From positions 1 to 64,000 of the forward strand of contig NZ_JBGCCK010000030.1 in assembly GCF_041262525.1 (NCBI RefSeq): DNA of 64,000 nt, in the 5' to 3' direction. This DNA comes from Streptacidiphilus sp041262525 (lineage in GTDB: Bacteria; Actinomycetota; Actinomycetes; Streptomycetales; Streptomycetaceae). Each line of letters starts with the position of its first letter. The first letter of the stretch is position 1. Shown piece by piece: positions 34,471 to 43,103 of the stretch. The notes beneath the pieces were generated by a model. The model saw only the letters and a list, made by a program, of their open reading frames with translations, ran no database searches and had not been told where the DNA came from. Made by a program: the position numbers and the translations under genes.

Positions 34471-35481
34471 ATGTCCGAGACACTCGTGCACGACGCAGAA
34501 GCCACCCCCGCCGCCGTACCCCGACCCAGCCGAGCCCGGTTGATCACCTGTTGGGGTACCGTCGCCGCGATGCTCCCCTACTTCAGCATCAAGATTGCCT
34601 GGCTGTCCGGCAGCACGGTGGGCACCGGCGGATCCGAAGTGGCCAAGAGCTCCCTCTTCTTCGGCCTCAACGCCCTCACCCTCGGCATGGACGCCGTCGC
34701 TCTGCTCACCGCGTTCACGCTGACCTACCGCTGGGGGTTGCGCGTCCCGGCCTGGCTCGTGGTCTTCCCGATGTGGGTCGCGTCCGGATTCCTCGGTCTG
34801 ATCGCCCTCGGCGCACCGCCGGCCTTCCTCGCCACCGCGCTGACGGGATCACATCTGAGCGGCGGCTCCAGCGAGCTCGTGCATCCGTGGGTCTACGGGT
34901 TCGTCTACGCCGGCTTCACCGGGCAGGGCGTCGGGCTGGCGATCGCCTTCGTGCTGCATCTGCGGTCCCGTTGGCCCGAGTTGTTCACCGTGCGGGTGTC
35001 CGGGCTCGCTCGCGGGGTCAGCGGCGGGACCGTGAAGGTTCTGGTCACCGGGGTGTGCGGCCTGGCCATGCTGACCGCGGCCGTCCACCTGTACTGGGCC
35101 GGCGGCGGCACCGCCGGAGTGCCCCCGCAGGCTGTCGCCGGCCGCACCCTGGCCGGCTGCGTCATGGAGGCCGCGCACGGACTCCTGGAGCTGGTCGGCG
35201 TCGCCGGAGTGCTGACCCTGGCGCGCCGCAGGAGCACCGGTCGACTCGCCGTGCCGCTGGCGGCGGCCTGGCTCGGCACCGGATGCATGTTCTCCTGGAG
35301 CCTGTGGGGGGCCATCGGCGAAGCTTTCAGTCCGATCCAGAACGCCGCGCAGCAGACCGTCACCCCGCTCAGCCTGCTGACCATCCACTTCCAGTCGCTG
35401 GCGGGGGCGCTGCTCGCCACCGCGGCTCTGTTCCTGCTGCTTGAAGGGTGGTCAGCGATCCGGACGAGGCCCGGGCAGTGA
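34471..35481 (+). CDS. Multi-span membrane protein of a two-component operon
   Basis: A 336-residue membrane protein with about seven to eight hydrophobic segments, for example NALTLGMDAVALLTAFTLTY, VFPMWVASGFLGLIALGAPP, GVGLAIAFVLHLRSRW and LAGALLATAALFLLLEGW. No enzyme motif. It overlaps the kinase gene that follows (GTGA at 35478-35481), so it is probably a sensor partner or an output of the downstream histidine kinase/response regulator pair. Such membrane-protein/kinase/regulator triplets recur in streptomycetes. Start is the ATG before SETLVHDAEATP. Confidence 0.8.
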   Translation: MSETLVHDAEATPAAVPRPSRARLITCWGTVAAMLPYFSIKIAWLSGSTVGTGGSEVAKSSLFFGLNALTLGMDAVALLTAFTLTYRWGLRVPAWLVVFPMWVASGFLGLIALGAPPAFLATALTGSHLSGGSSELVHPWVYGFVYAGFTGQGVGLAIAFVLHLRSRWPELFTVRVSGLARGVSGGTVKVLVTGVCGLAMLTAAVHLYWAGGGTAGVPPQAVAGRTLAGCVMEAAHGLLELVGVAGVLTLARRRSTGRLAVPLAAAWLGTGCMFSWSLWGAIGEAFSPIQNAAQQTVTPLSLLTIHFQSLAGALLATAALFLLLEGWSAIRTRPGQ

Positions 35482-36782
35482 TCCGTCCCAGGTGCGAGGA
35501 TGCAGAGGTGTCGGCCCCCACCCGCCTCACTGCCCTTGCCGCCCCCGTGCTGGGGCGGCAAACCCTGTTGCGCTGGGCGCACCTCGTCCTCGGCGGCGCA
35601 CTGGCGATGCCCTACTTCATGCTGGCCGACGTCGCCGCCGGAATCGGCCTGCGGGCACAGGCCACCGGCGAGACAGGGCTCGTGAACCAAATCCTGGCCT
35701 TCTTCGCGTCTCTCGCCCTCGCGGCTGCGTCCGCCGCGCTGATCCCTGCGGTGCGGGTGATCGAAGGCAGCGCCGCCCGTGCGCTGCTCGGCGGAGCGTT
35801 CGCGTCGATGTCGACCGGGCGGGCCACCGCGCCCGGCGCCCGGGCCCGCGGCGCCGCCTGGTACACCCTGCACCTGGGACTGGGTGGACTGGTCTCCGGC
35901 GCCACCCTGGCGGCGCCGCCCTTCGCCGCCGTCGTTCTGGCGGATCCGCTCCTCGGGGAGCGACGACGCTCAACGCTCCCGTGGGTGCGGGACGTCCCGG
36001 TCTGGTGGGGACCACCGCTCGGGCTGGCGGTGCTGCTGGCCCTGGGGCTCGCCGCCGCCGGCAGCGGACGGTTGCTCGCCCGCTGCGCGCCCCGGCTGCT
36101 CGGCCCGTCCCCGGCGGAGGCGCTGGCCGACCGCCTCGCCGAGAGCGAGCAGCGGGCCACCCGGCTCGCCCACCGCAATCGGATCGCCCGCGAGCTGCAC
36201 GATTCCGTCGGGCACGCGCTCAGCGTGGTCACGCTGCAGGCGGGCGCCGCAAGCCGGGTGCTGACGACCGACCCCGACTTCGCCCGGCGCGCACTCGAGG
36301 CGGTCGAGGAGTCGGCACGCGGCGCCCTGGAGGAGCTGGACCAGGTACTCGGGCTCCTGCGTGAGGAGGCCACCGACCGGCCGCCGCGCCGGCCGGTCCC
36401 GGACCTCGGCCAACTCGACCAACTGCTCGCCTCGACGCGGGCGGCCGGCACCGAGGTCCACGCGGAGGTGGCGGGCGATCCGGCCCTGCTTCCGCCCACG
36501 GTCTCGCGCGAGGCGTACCGGATCGTGCAGGAGGGGCTCACCAACGCGCTCCGCCACGGCGGAAAGGTGCCGGTACGGATCGTCATCGGCATCGGCCCCG
36601 ACGAACTGGAGATGGAGATGACCAACCCGCTCTCGGCCCCTCAGCCGCGCCGCCCCGGTGGCGGTCGCGGACTCACCGGCCTGCAGGAGCGCGCGGCCGT
36701 CCTGGGCGGCGCGGTCGCCGCGGCACGCGAGGGGGACTGTTGGCGGCTCCATCTGCGGCTCCCCCTGGGAGGAAGGCCGTGA
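35478..36782 (+). CDS. NarL-type sensor histidine kinase
   Basis: A 434-residue membrane histidine kinase. The first 230 residues hold four to five membrane segments and no large extracellular domain, suggesting a membrane-embedded sensor. The HisKA_3 dimerisation domain contains the phospho-accepting His in RNRIARELHDSVGHALSVVT. The HATPase domain has EAYRIVQEGLTNALRHGG (N-box) and GRGLTGLQERAAVLGG. The GTG start overlaps the preceding stop, and the stop overlaps the GTG of the regulator gene, so all three genes are coupled. An alternative start is the GTG at 35508 (SAPTRLTALAAP). Confidence 0.92.
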   Translation: MIRPRCEDAEVSAPTRLTALAAPVLGRQTLLRWAHLVLGGALAMPYFMLADVAAGIGLRAQATGETGLVNQILAFFASLALAAASAALIPAVRVIEGSAARALLGGAFASMSTGRATAPGARARGAAWYTLHLGLGGLVSGATLAAPPFAAVVLADPLLGERRRSTLPWVRDVPVWWGPPLGLAVLLALGLAAAGSGRLLARCAPRLLGPSPAEALADRLAESEQRATRLAHRNRIARELHDSVGHALSVVTLQAGAASRVLTTDPDFARRALEAVEESARGALEELDQVLGLLREEATDRPPRRPVPDLGQLDQLLASTRAAGTEVHAEVAGDPALLPPTVSREAYRIVQEGLTNALRHGGKVPVRIVIGIGPDELEMEMTNPLSAPQPRRPGGGRGLTGLQERAAVLGGAVAAAREGDCWRLHLRLPLGGRP

Positions 36783-37426
36783 CCGTACGGATCCTGCTCG
36801 CCGACGACGAGGCCCTGGTGCGCAGCGGCCTTCGGGCGATCCTCGACCTGGAACCCGATCTCTCCGTCGTGGGGGAGGCCGCCAGCGGCGCGGAGGCGGT
36901 GTCGCTGACCCGCGAACTGCGCCCGGACGTGGTCCTCATGGACGTCCGGATGCCCACCCTGGACGGCATCGCTGCGACCCGCCGGATCCTCGAGGTCGTC
37001 GACCCGCCGCCGCGCATCGTGGTGGTGACCACGTTCGAGAACGACGAGTACGTCTACGACGCGCTGCGCGAGGGCGCGGCGGCCTTCCTGCTGAAGCGCA
37101 CGCGCGCGGCCGAGATGGTGCAGACGGTTCGGCTCGTCGCCCAGGGCGACTCACTGCTGTTTCCGGCGGCGATCCGCGACTTGGCGCTCCGTCACCGACC
37201 ACCCGCCGCCGCACGCGCGCTGTCCCAGCAGCTGACGGAGCGAGAGGCGGACGTGCTGCGCCTCATGGCGACGGGGCTGTCCAACGCGGAGATCGCGGAG
37301 CGGCTGTTCGTCGGCGCGGAGACGGTGAAGACCCACGTCAGCAGGGTGCTGGCAAAGCTGGGCGCGCGCGATCGCACCCAGGCCGTGGTGATCGCCTACG
37401 AGTCGGGCTTCACCGCCCCGGGGTGA
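36779..37426 (+). CDS. NarL/FixJ-type response regulator
   Basis: A 215-residue transcription regulator, cognate to the adjacent kinase. Receiver domain residues 1-120: acidic pair in LLADDEALVRSGLRAIL, phospho-acceptor Asp in VVLMDVRMPTLDG, the Thr in VVVTTFENDEYV, and the Lys in AAFLLKRTRAAEM. DNA-binding domain residues 150-210: LTEREADVLRLMATGLSNAE and IAERLFVGAETVKTHVSRVL, then AKLGARDRTQ. GTG start overlaps the kinase stop. It should control the operon and other targets; the stimulus is unknown. A hairpin follows at 37458. Confidence 0.95.
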   Translation: MTVRILLADDEALVRSGLRAILDLEPDLSVVGEAASGAEAVSLTRELRPDVVLMDVRMPTLDGIAATRRILEVVDPPPRIVVVTTFENDEYVYDALREGAAAFLLKRTRAAEMVQTVRLVAQGDSLLFPAAIRDLALRHRPPAAARALSQQLTEREADVLRLMATGLSNAEIAERLFVGAETVKTHVSRVLAKLGARDRTQAVVIAYESGFTAPG

Positions 37427-37457
37427 GGCAGGCTGGAGCGCGGGCGGCTCGACCGTA

Positions 37458-37532
37458 CGGCTACGGGATGGATCGGGTGCGGCGCACAGGTACTGCCCTT
37501 GAGGCGCAGCGACCTGATCCATCCCGTAGCCG
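37458..37532. terminator. Bidirectional terminator-like inverted repeat
   Basis: CGGCTACGGGATGGATC at 37458-37474 and its exact reverse complement at 37516-37532 are 41 bases apart, between the converging ends at 37426 and 37541. The 17-bp perfect arms can form a long hairpin serving both genes. Confidence 0.6.
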
Positions 37533-37540
37533 CGAGCCGG

Positions 37541-39238
37541 TCAGCCGCGGACGGCGGCGACCGCGGTGCCGAGGGCTTCCTTGATGCGGGGGCCGAGGCG
37601 GGAGAAGCCGAGCTCCTTCATGGCGGCCCGGAGCAGTTCCTCGTTCGTGCGCTCGACGGCATCGCTGTCGATCCAGTGCACGACGGCTTCGAGCTCGTCG
37701 GCGGAGTACGCGGTGACCGGCTGTCCCGGCGTGACGGCCGGCTTCTGGGGACGGCGGGCGGTGCTGGCCTTCTTCGGGGTCTCCGGCGTCAGCGCGGGCG
37801 CGGGCGCGCCGTCCGATGCGGCCACCTGGGTGTCGGTGTCGGCTGTGGCTTCGGGCGCGCTTGCCTCCGAGACCTCGGCAGCGGCCTCATCCTCAGCCGC
37901 CGGCTCCGAGGCCTGCTCGACCTCGAGCTCGGGCTCAGGGGCGGTCTCGGCCTCGGCCTGCTGCGCGTCCGCCGTGTCCGACTCGTCCTCGACGTGCGCG
38001 GCCTCCGGCTCGGCGGTTACCTCAGGGGTAGCCTCCGCCTCCGGCTCGGTAGTCGCCGCGGTGACGGCCTCGGCCTGCGGTTCGGCGGCCGGGGTCGGGT
38101 CGGCCTCCGGCTCTGCTTCGGCTGTCACCGCAGTGACGTCCTCCGGCTCGGAGTCCAGGGTCGCGACGGCTTCCGGCTCCGGCTCGGCGGTCACCACAAG
38201 GGTAGCCTCCGCCTCCGGCTCGGTGGTCGCCGCAGCGACGGCCTCGGCCTGCGGCTCGGCGGCCGGGGTCGGGTCGGCCTCCGGCTCCGCTTCGGCGGCC
38301 ACTGCAGGAAGGGCTTCCGGCTCGGCCGCCGCCGCAGGGACGGCTAGCGGCTCCGGCGCCGGGGCCGGGGCCGGGGCGAGGAGAGCTTCCGTTTCGGCCG
38401 CGTCGGCTTGGCGGGCCGTCAGCTCGGAGAGCAGGTCCGACTGGCCCTGGGCCAGGAGGCCGTCGCGCAGCGTCCGGAGGCGAGGGAGGCGGTAGAGCGT
38501 GCCCTCGTCGGCCGCGAGGCGGTCCAGGAGGTCGGCCAGGTCCGACAGAGGGAGGGCCTCCAGGGCGCTTTCGGCTCCGATCAGGCGGGCGAGCTCGGGG
38601 AGCCCCGCCATCGCGGCGTCCGCCGCCGGGCCGGACTGGTCCAGGAACTCCTGATCCGTCGGCAGCGTCGGCCCGCCCTCGCGGGTCAGCGCCGCCCACT
38701 CGTCGCGCTCCGCTGCCGCGCGCCCCAGCGCGAGGTGCAGGTCGGCGCGTCCGGTCCGCGCCAGGGTGAGCCGGCGCGCCTGGCGGCCGAGCGCGAACCG
38801 CTGAAGCCACGACTGCTTCATTCCGCGCTCCGCACGCCACGCATTGGTCGCGGTGGCCGCGAGGAGCGCGTCCAACTCGATCTCGTAGGCCTCCGGCCGC
38901 AGCACCGCGAGCGTCGCGCGCACCCGCAGCATCAGCGAGACGAGGGTCGCGGTCTCCGCGAACGTGCCGGGCGCGTCGAAGCCGTGGACGGTGCCCAACT
39001 GCTCGGCGGCGTGCTGGATCAACGGCAGGTCGCGGCCCCGCAGCTCCGCCAGGACGGTCGAGGCGGCGCGCGCCTCCTCCACATCGGAGACGGAATCCAG
39101 AGCCGCGTACCACGGGTGGGTCTCGGCCCTGAGAGTGAAGCCGCCCGCCTCCGCATATCGGCACAGGTCTTCCCGGACATCGGACGGCAGGAGCGGCGAG
39201 GGAATGGTGGTGCTGGTCTGTACGGAGATGGTGGTCAT
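37541..39238 (-). CDS. Acidic Ala/Glu/Pro-repeat protein with helicase-derived ends
   Basis: A 565-residue cytoplasmic protein from the ATG before TTISVQTSTTIPSP. Residues 20-280 (AEAGGFTLRAETHPWYAALD, LPLIQHAAEQLGTVHGFDAP) look like a helical region found inside large actinomycete DUF4011/DUF3320-type AAA helicases, and the last 60 residues (YSADELEAVVHWIDSDAVER to GFSRLGPRIKEAL) look like the C-terminal domain of the same proteins. The centre (about residues 290-490) is a disordered Ala/Glu/Pro/Thr tract with an internal duplication. No helicase motor is present. It could be an adaptor that borrows helicase interaction domains; function unknown. Confidence 0.7.
   Translation of the reverse strand: MTTISVQTSTTIPSPLLPSDVREDLCRYAEAGGFTLRAETHPWYAALDSVSDVEEARAASTVLAELRGRDLPLIQHAAEQLGTVHGFDAPGTFAETATLVSLMLRVRATLAVLRPEAYEIELDALLAATATNAWRAERGMKQSWLQRFALGRQARRLTLARTGRADLHLALGRAAAERDEWAALTREGGPTLPTDQEFLDQSGPAADAAMAGLPELARLIGAESALEALPLSDLADLLDRLAADEGTLYRLPRLRTLRDGLLAQGQSDLLSELTARQADAAETEALLAPAPAPAPEPLAVPAAAAEPEALPAVAAEAEPEADPTPAAEPQAEAVAAATTEPEAEATLVVTAEPEPEAVATLDSEPEDVTAVTAEAEPEADPTPAAEPQAEAVTAATTEPEAEATPEVTAEPEAAHVEDESDTADAQQAEAETAPEPELEVEQASEPAAEDEAAAEVSEASAPEATADTDTQVAASDGAPAPALTPETPKKASTARRPQKPAVTPGQPVTAYSADELEAVVHWIDSDAVERTNEELLRAAMKELGFSRLGPRIKEALGTAVAAVRG
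38028..38296. repeat. In-frame 174-bp-period duplication in the acidic repeat gene
   Basis: About 95 bases beginning GTAGCCTCCGCCTCCGGCTC at 38028 recur nearly unchanged at 38202, a period of 174 bp or 58 codons. The protein copies read AEPEADPTPAAEPQAEAV followed by AATTEPEAEAT. Copy number could vary between strains by slippage without breaking the frame. Confidence 0.75.
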
Positions 39239-39561
39239 AAGCGCTGGGTTCCCCGGCTGAGTCGGTGACGGTGGCGGTTGGAGGTCCACGATAGGGGTAC
39301 AGGCTCGCCACTCCACTGCGGCGGGGCGGGTACGTCGCCCCGAAGGCCCCCTGCCCGCCGAATGCAGCCGGCCCCGGCCGTCGGGAGAGGCACGGTCGGG
39401 GACTTCGGCTGATGCCACAACTGTGGTGTGGCAACGTCTTTTTGATCGTCGAACATGGTTCCGACCGCGAGCCGCACTGGGCAAAAGGTGAGCGGCTTCG
39501 GTGGTCGTTGGTTACCGTCGCACGGTGCGGGCGCGCGAGCCCGTACCGGGACGGAGGGGTG

Positions 39562-40062
39562 ATGACGGCGGAGACGGCGGCAGAGCTGGAGCGGCGGGAC
39601 CGGGTGCGGGGGTGTCTGGTCGGTGGGGCGATCGGGGACGCACTGGGATGGCCGGTCGAGTTCCAGCACCTGGAGCGGATCCTCCACGATCACGGCCCGC
39701 AGGGGGTCACCTCGCTCCGGCGACCGCACGGGCGGCTCGCGGAGGTCACGGACGACACGCAGATGACCCTCTTCACGGCCGAAGGGCTGCTGCTCGCGGG
39801 CGAGGGGACGCGGGCGGAGGTGCTGCGGTCGGTGCACGCGGCCTACCAGCGCTGGCTGCGCACGCAGTACCTGGACGCGCCGCAGGGCGAGGGGCACAGC
39901 GGGCTGGCCACGGAGGCCTGGCTCTACGCGTCCCGGGCGCCGGGGAACGCGTGCATGTCCGGGCTGCCCGGAGCGGTCTGCGCGACCGCACGCGGGGAGG
40001 GCAGTGGAACGCCCGGATACTCGACCTCCCAGGCGAGTTGGGCCAGCGCGTACATCTGCTGA
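39562..40062 (+). pseudogene. ADP-ribosylglycohydrolase-family protein, 3'-truncated
   Basis: Starts at ATG with GGAGGGG upstream. The N-terminal 135 residues are a clean ADP-ribosylglycohydrolase fold: RDRVRGCLVGGAIGDALGWP and LAEVTDDTQMTLFTAEGLLL with the metal-binding Thr-Asp-Asp, then a GHSGLATEAWLYASRAPGNA segment. Real similarity ends near 39965 at NACMSGL, after which the frame runs antisense through the neighbouring minus-strand gene to a chance stop. Family members are about 300-350 residues, so more than half is missing, including the second metal-binding Asp cluster. It would not remove ADP-ribose. Confidence 0.75.
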
Positions 40063-41003
40063 AGCATCGGCGCCTCCGGTGCGCCGTCCAGGTAGCGGTA
40101 CTGCAGCGCCACGGTGACGGCCAGGCGCTCGGGCAGGTGGAGGTGCGGGTAGCGGGCCTCCGCGGCGAGGCGGCGGGCGGCGTCGGGGGCGGGGACGCCG
40201 GCGGCGTGCAGGCGGTGGGCGCTGTCGCGCAGGTAGCAGAGGTAGTCGCGGTGGGCGTGGACGCCTGCGCGGTCCACGACCGGGCCGTGGCCGGGCACGA
40301 TCGTGGCCGCACCGGTCGCGAGGACCCGGTCGCAGCCCGCGATCACGTTCTCCAGCGGCCCCGCCCAGTGCACCGGATGGTCACCGGGCTCCTCCGGGCT
40401 CGCGGCGAAGACGATGTCGCCGGCGAAGCAGACCTGCTGGCGCGGCAGGTAGGCGATCAGGTCGCCGCGCGTGTGCGCGGGGGCGAGCTGGGTGAGCTGG
40501 ACCGGGATGTCGCCGACGGCGATCTCGACCTCGCCGGAGAAGGTGAGCGCGGGCTGCGGCAGCTCCGTCTCCGGCCAGCGGTAGCGGCCGAAGTGGCGGT
40601 TCAGGTACCAGCCGACCAGGGTGTCCGTGTCGGCGCTGTGGACGAGACCGTGCAGGTCGCAGGGGTCCGGCTCGTGGGCGATGTGACCGGCGGTCGCCTG
40701 CGTGTAGACCACCCGCGCGTCCGGCACTGCCTGCCAGCCCCACAGGTGGTCGCCGTTGCCGTGGGTGACGAGGAGCCAGTCCACCTCCGTGCCCTCCGCG
40801 AGCAGCGGTCGGCAGCGGGCCAGGAACTCGTCCGCGAGGGTCCGGTCGTAGGGCGAGTCGATCCACGCGGCGGTGGACTGCGAGGCCAGCAGCCCGCAGT
40901 TGGCGAGCCCCCAGCCGACGCCGGGCCGGGGCCGCCAGACGTGGACGCCGTCGGCTATCGGCAGGAGCTCGGCGGAGACGAGGGTGGAGACCGTTGCACT
41001 CAT
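39924..41003 (-). CDS. Metallo-beta-lactamase-fold hydrolase
   Basis: A 359-codon MBL-fold protein. The metal motif reads THGNGDHLWGW, the H-x-N-x-D-H variant of the usual HxHxDH that defines a separate subgroup, followed by PAHTRGDLIAYLP (third His), CFAGDIVF (bridging Asp) and TIVPGHGPV (last His). The N-terminal strands (ADGVHVWRPRPGVGWGLANC) and C-terminal helical extension are normal to about VEYPGVPLPSPR. The last 20 residues (AVAQTAPGS onward) lie in the junction with the truncated ADP-ribosylglycohydrolase and may be foreign. Start is the ATG before SATVSTLV. Confidence 0.8.
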   Translation of the reverse strand: MSATVSTLVSAELLPIADGVHVWRPRPGVGWGLANCGLLASQSTAAWIDSPYDRTLADEFLARCRPLLAEGTEVDWLLVTHGNGDHLWGWQAVPDARVVYTQATAGHIAHEPDPCDLHGLVHSADTDTLVGWYLNRHFGRYRWPETELPQPALTFSGEVEIAVGDIPVQLTQLAPAHTRGDLIAYLPRQQVCFAGDIVFAASPEEPGDHPVHWAGPLENVIAGCDRVLATGAATIVPGHGPVVDRAGVHAHRDYLCYLRDSAHRLHAAGVPAPDAARRLAAEARYPHLHLPERLAVTVALQYRYLDGAPEAPMLQQMYALAQLAWEVEYPGVPLPSPRAVAQTAPGSPDMHAFPGARDA

Positions 41004-41164
41004 GGTCGCTGATTGTCTGATGAACTGATCTCGAATGCGACCACCGTCCATGGGGAGGTCGGCGCGCGTCGCCTGCGGAAGATGTCCTGCTCCGCAGGCG
41101 ACACTGGTGCGAACCGGCCGACCCACCCCATGCGACGAGCTGAAGAGCGAAGAGGACGAACGAG

Positions 41165-42070
41165 ATGGCGGAGACTTCCCCTGGCGCCTCCCCTGCGCAG
41201 CTGCTGACGCTCGACGAGGTCGAAGCGATCGCGCGCGCCGCGCACGCCGGACAGCTCGACAAGGCCGGCCGCCCGTACGCCGTGCACCTGGCGGCGGTGG
41301 CGGAGGGGACCGCGCGGCTCGGCGGGGACGAGGCGCAGGTCGCTGCGGGCTGGCTGCACGACGCCGTCGAGGACGATGCGCTGAGCGTCGAGTGGCTGGA
41401 CGCGGCCGCGCTGCCGCAGCGGACGAAGGACATCGTGCTGGCCCTGACCAAACGGGCGGACGAGCCGCTCGCCGACTACGCGGCCCGGGTCCTGGCCACG
41501 CCGGGCGCGGTGACCGTCAAGGACGCGGACCTGGCGAGCAATTCCGCGCCCGACCGGCTCGCGCTCCTCCCTGACGCGGCGCTGCGCGCCCGGCTGACGG
41601 CGAAGTACGAGCTCACCTCCCGGCTGATCCACCCCGAGCAGCGGTTCCGGCCGCCGACCGGCAGCGGCGCGGAGGGCGACCCGACGGACGAGGCGCTGCT
41701 GGCGGGACTGGACCGGGAGTCCGCCGGGGCGTTGGGCGCGTGGGCCCGCTTGGGTGACTTCGCGGGCGGCTGGAGCGTCCAGCCGGGAGACGCGGAGTGG
41801 CAGGGCCCTCACCCCGTCTACGGCTCGCGGGTGAACGCGGTGACGGCGGCGCTGGCCACGGTCGGCGCGGTCACCCCGGCGTTCCACTGGGTCGACTACA
41901 CCCTCCCGCCGCTCACCCCTGAGGGCATGCTCACCCCGGCCGACGCCGTCCGCACGGCGACCGCGCTCGTTCGCGGCGAGCGCTTCACGGACGGCGTGAT
42001 CAGCGGCGCGTGGAAGGACGGCCGTCTCTTCGCCACCGTCCGCGCGCTCTCGGCTTGGCAGCCGCGCTGA
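41165..42070 (+). CDS. HD-domain phosphohydrolase fused to DUF6508
   Basis: A 301-residue cytoplasmic protein. Residues 15-150 are a RelA/SpoT-type HD hydrolase: ARAAHAGQLDKAGRPYAVHL, the His-Asp pair in AAGWLHDAVEDDAL, and TVKDADLASNSAPDRL near the end. Residues 175-300 match DUF6508: LGDFAGGWSVQPGDAEWQGP, AFHWVDYTLPPL and FTDGVISGAWKDGRLFATVR. Substrate is unknown; SpoT-like hydrolysis of a nucleotide is possible. GACGAACGAG precedes the ATG. Its end abuts a dispersed palindromic repeat. Confidence 0.85.
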   Translation: MAETSPGASPAQLLTLDEVEAIARAAHAGQLDKAGRPYAVHLAAVAEGTARLGGDEAQVAAGWLHDAVEDDALSVEWLDAAALPQRTKDIVLALTKRADEPLADYAARVLATPGAVTVKDADLASNSAPDRLALLPDAALRARLTAKYELTSRLIHPEQRFRPPTGSGAEGDPTDEALLAGLDRESAGALGAWARLGDFAGGWSVQPGDAEWQGPHPVYGSRVNAVTAALATVGAVTPAFHWVDYTLPPLTPEGMLTPADAVRTATALVRGERFTDGVISGAWKDGRLFATVRALSAWQPR

Positions 42071-42138
42071 CCTGGCGCTGCGGCCTGTGGTTGCACCACC
42101 ACAGGGGTGCTAGGAACTGCTGTGCGCTACCGCATGCA

Positions 42139-42259
42139 GTTGCACCTCCTCAGGGGCGCGGGGAACTGCGCGACAAGCCACCCGCATGCGGATGGTCCTC
42201 AAGGTTCTGGGCCATCCGCGCAGGGTGGTTTCTCGCGCAGTTCCTCGCGCCCCTGAGGA
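42139..42259. repeat. Dispersed palindromic repeat, copy 1
   Basis: Outer arms TCCTCAGGGGCGCGGGGAAC... at 42147-42172 and their complement at 42234-42259 match over 26 bp with one mismatch. Inner arms AGCCACCC / GGGTGG and GCGGATGG / CCATCCGC form a second stem. A close copy is at 62299-62425. The element sits between converging genes, and the minus-strand gene ends inside it. Palindromes beginning CAGGGGCGCGGGGAACTGCG are a familiar intergenic repeat in streptomycetes. Confidence 0.8.
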
Positions 42260-43011
42260 TGCGGCGGCGCCGCCAGTTCCTCCGCCAGGGAGCGTTGGAA
42301 GGCGGTGACCAGGGCCTGGACGACCATCGGCTCGATACGCGCGGCCAGCTCCTTCATCCGCTCCAGGCCCTCCGGGCTCGGGTCGGAGGCGCGGAAGGGG
42401 CGCCAGACCGTGTCACGGAACAGGCGGTGCAGGTCGTGGGCGGTCGCGCGGCTGTGGAGGCGGACGACCGCGCGGGCGGCGACCAGGGTCTCCAGCGGGA
42501 TCGGCACGTCCAGGACCCGGACGCCCAGCGGGAGCAGGCCGGGGTCGACGGAGAAGCACTCGGGGACGTCGGCCGGCTCCGCGCCCGGCGCGCCCGACGT
42601 CCCCGGCTGCGGGATAATCGCGCCCATCGCGGCGAGTCGGTCCAGGTCGGCGTCGCTGAGGGCCCGGCCCGCTCGGCGCTCCAGCTGCTCCCGGCTGATC
42701 CGCTCCGCCGCCTCCGGCTGCCAGGAGGCGACCAGCGCCCGGTGGACCGCGAGGTCCAGCGAGCCGACGTCGTCGGGGAGCTGCGCCAGGTAGCGCTCGA
42801 TCGCCGCCAGGGTCAGTCCCTGTCGCTGCAACTCCTCGATCAGTTCCAGCCGGCCCAGATGCTCGGGCCCGTAGCGGCCGACCCGGCGCGGACCGAGCTG
42901 CGGGGGCGGGAGCAGGCCCTTCGCGGCGTAGAAGCGCAGCGTGCGGACGGTGATCCCGGCGCGCGCCGCCAACTCGTCGACCGTCAACGCGCCTCCCCTT
43001 GACCCGTGCAT
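42199..43011 (-). CDS. MerR-family transcriptional regulator
   Basis: A 270-residue regulator. The N-terminal 75 residues are the MerR winged helix: TVDELAARAGITVRTLRFYA, AKGLLPPPQL, YGPEHLGRLELIEELQRQG. The remainder is helical and lacks the Cys metal sites of classic MerR sensors, so it probably senses a small molecule or protein. The last 20 or so residues (PQGREELREKPPCADGPEP) are encoded by the dispersed repeat, so the natural end has been replaced. It is divergent from the flavin pair at 43200, and the two palindromes upstream of that gene are candidate binding sites. Start: ATG at 43011, or a TTG ten codons in. Confidence 0.88.
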   Translation of the reverse strand: MHGSRGGALTVDELAARAGITVRTLRFYAAKGLLPPPQLGPRRVGRYGPEHLGRLELIEELQRQGLTLAAIERYLAQLPDDVGSLDLAVHRALVASWQPEAAERISREQLERRAGRALSDADLDRLAAMGAIIPQPGTSGAPGAEPADVPECFSVDPGLLPLGVRVLDVPIPLETLVAARAVVRLHSRATAHDLHRLFRDTVWRPFRASDPSPEGLERMKELAARIEPMVVQALVTAFQRSLAEELAAPPHPQGREELREKPPCADGPEP

Positions 43012-43103
43012 GCCCTATGGCAGCCGCTGGGCTCAACAGTAGCGCTGTCACACTCGCACGGAGGTCGGGAATGCGCCCGGCGCTGCGATCGTTCAGCAGA
43101 CTA

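Noticed and set aside
37816..38495. Several Arg/Pro-rich or Ser/Ala-rich plus-strand frames opposite the acidic repeat gene
   Set aside because: Produced by the repeated GCC/GGC/GAG codons of the real minus-strand gene; no independent support.
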